Below, one piece after another: positions 5,635 to 6,704 of a stretch of 6,704 nt of DNA (positions are counted from its first letter, which is position 1; the number at the start of each line of letters is the position of its first letter). The notes under the pieces are model-generated. The model ran no database searches, was not told the origin of the DNA, and saw nothing but the letters and a program-made list of their open reading frames with translations. This stretch comes from an uncultured Clostridiaceae bacterium. Lineage in GTDB: Bacteria; Bacillota; Clostridia; Lachnospirales; Lachnospiraceae. The stretch covers positions 1 through 6,704 of the forward strand of contig CATLIJ010000142.1 in NCBI GenBank assembly GCA_949948825.1, in the 5' to 3' direction. The position numbers were made by a program, and so were the translations under genes.

Positions 5635-6704
5635 TTAATTAAAGAAATCGAACTCATCCACCGCAAAAGCGATGTCAATCTGAAACGGCTCACGCTGTGG
5701 CATCTGCAATCCCTGTTCATCTGCAATTACCAGATAGTATGCAGCGGTATTGCTGTATTTCAGAGATTTCAGATTAAACTGGCAGCGGAATGTTCTCTCT
5801 GCGCCGTTGTCGCTGGTCTTATCTGCAATAATCTTCTGAACATCACTGATCTGCTTGCTATTTTCGTCCGTAAAGTAAACCTGATAAATAGCTGCTTCAC
5901 GGTTTGCACTGACTGCATCTTTCTGATAGAAGTTCAGCGAGAAAATCATATTGCTGATTTTACGGTTTGTGGACAGCAGATTAACTGTTACCGGCTTGGT
6001 ATCATATTTTTGCTTATTACGCTTGTATTCCATAGAATCGTTGCGGAGATAGTGATACTCGATCACCGGAACAACCATTTCCTGCAAGCTGATACCGCCA
6101 TGCACAAAGTTCATTCCGCCGCCGCTCATCTTGATCCGGATACTTTCTCTTGGAGTAAATCCTTCAAATTCTGTATTTCCACCCAAGAATTTTACAGGCA
6201 TCAAATATTCAGGCTGAACACCTTTCTGCATAATTGCATATCTTCTGCCATATTCCACGCACCGCCTGATACTTTCTTTTTTATAGCATCAGAGTTTTCA
6301 TCCGCATCAAAAAAGCCTCTTTTATCTACCTTATCCTGTTCCTTCAAAGGACTGTATATATAAAGGAATCCATGGTTATCAGAATCACTTCGTTGATGCA
6401 CGGAAAGCACTCGGTTCCTGCCAGATCGTCCACAGTCAGCTTCTCAAAACGCTGATGCAGACGGGCTTCATCCTCAACATACCGCGCAACATCATATAAC
6501 TGCTGAATATCCCGGCCCAGGCCGCCTTCTGCCCCAGGGCGTTGTGTGCCAGTGGCACACGTTAAGCGCCGACCGGAGCGAAGACCACCATCCCTCCCTG
6601 ACGGGCTCTCCTCGGCGAATCCACATCCCTGGCGAACCATCGCCCAAAACGCACCATCTGCATGATATTTTACAAAATCCTGATAAACAGTATTGTTCTT
6701 CAAA
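5635..6704 (-). pseudogene. pglZ: Disrupted pglZ (BREX type 1 phosphatase-like protein), running off the window edge
   Basis: PglZ belongs to the alkaline phosphatase superfamily and is a core BREX component, normally about 830-880 residues. Pieces appear in order in three frames. At 6704 to about 6380 are N-terminal-half helices (NNTVYQDFVKYH, AFWAMVRQ, then after a GC-rich insert YDVARYVEDEAR and LTVDDL). At about 6380-6283 is the segment NHGFLYIYSPLKEQDKVDK. At about 6282-5638 is the C-terminal part (VEYGRRYAI, MSGGGMNFVHGGISLQEM, VTVNLLSTNRKISNMIF, ending AVDEFDFFN). Comparing the pieces with the family order, roughly 350 residues are missing between the first and second pieces, including the central metal-binding phosphatase core. 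The second and third pieces are offset by one base. The gene therefore cannot make an active PglZ. The C-terminal fragment on its own is open for about 215 codons but has no binding site. It is followed directly by the brxL fragment, the usual BREX-1 order. Confidence 0.87.
6511..6635. repeat. GC-rich palindromic element inserted in pglZ
   Basis: This stretch is visibly richer in G and C than the flanking pglZ pieces and interrupts PglZ similarity without closing the frame. It holds compact inverted repeats: CGGCC-CA-GGCCG (6513-6524), GCCC-CA-GGGC (6531-6540), GTGTGCC-AGT-GGCACAC (6544-6560), and a longer stem pairing 6567-6572 plus 6575-6578 with 6608-6617 around a 29-nt loop. Such packing of short hairpins resembles REP or MITE-like dispersed repeats; membership of a particular family is not established. 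Boundaries are approximate, set where PglZ-like translation stops and resumes. No flanking target duplication is evident. Confidence 0.55.

Noticed and set aside
6344..6703. A 119-residue open frame on the minus strand as a novel intact protein
   Set aside because: Its two ends read as separate parts of PglZ and its middle is the translated GC-rich palindromic element. It ends at a frame break, so it is a remnant rather than a gene.
5485..6704. A functional BREX system
   Set aside because: pglZ lacks its central part and is split over three frames, brxL is reduced to about 33 recognisable residues without a start, and no brxA, brxB, brxC or pglX is in the window.

Overview
The window looks like chromosomal DNA from an endospore-forming Firmicute, most likely a clostridium of the Lachnospiraceae type. 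The reasons are a spore-coat cotJABC cluster, strong AGGAGG-type ribosome binding sites about 8 nt before nearly every start, sigma-A promoters with TTGACA/TATAAT-like boxes, and a CIRCE heat-shock operator. The genus cannot be fixed from the sequence alone.

Layout: (1) 73-1199, plus strand: cotJA-cotJB-cotJC, tightly packed, encoding two small coat proteins and a manganese-catalase-like coat protein with its metal ligands intact. (2) 1200-1350: degenerate short tandem repeats after cotJC, then a hairpin whose U-tract lies on the minus strand, so it ends the malic enzyme transcript coming the other way. (3) 1351-2538, minus strand: a short-form NAD(P)-dependent malic enzyme with a GTG start and its own sigma-A promoter. 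(4) 2677-5268, minus strand: full-length clpB disaggregase whose promoter is overlapped by a CIRCE operator, implying HrcA repression. (5) 5485-6704, minus strand: remains of a BREX type 1 phage-defence operon. A broken pglZ (two frame breaks, a large central deletion, a GC-rich palindromic insert) is followed with no gap by a start-less, roughly 50-codon piece of brxL. The pglZ remnant runs off the right edge of the window.

The first four regions are ordinary housekeeping and sporulation genes. The most interesting part is the right-hand 1.2 kb. It shows that this locus next to clpB once held a BREX island and how it decayed, and it carries a compact GC-rich element made of several tight palindromes inside the pglZ remnant. 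A smaller recurring oddity is that the last codons of both clpB and cotJC are duplicated just after their stop codons.
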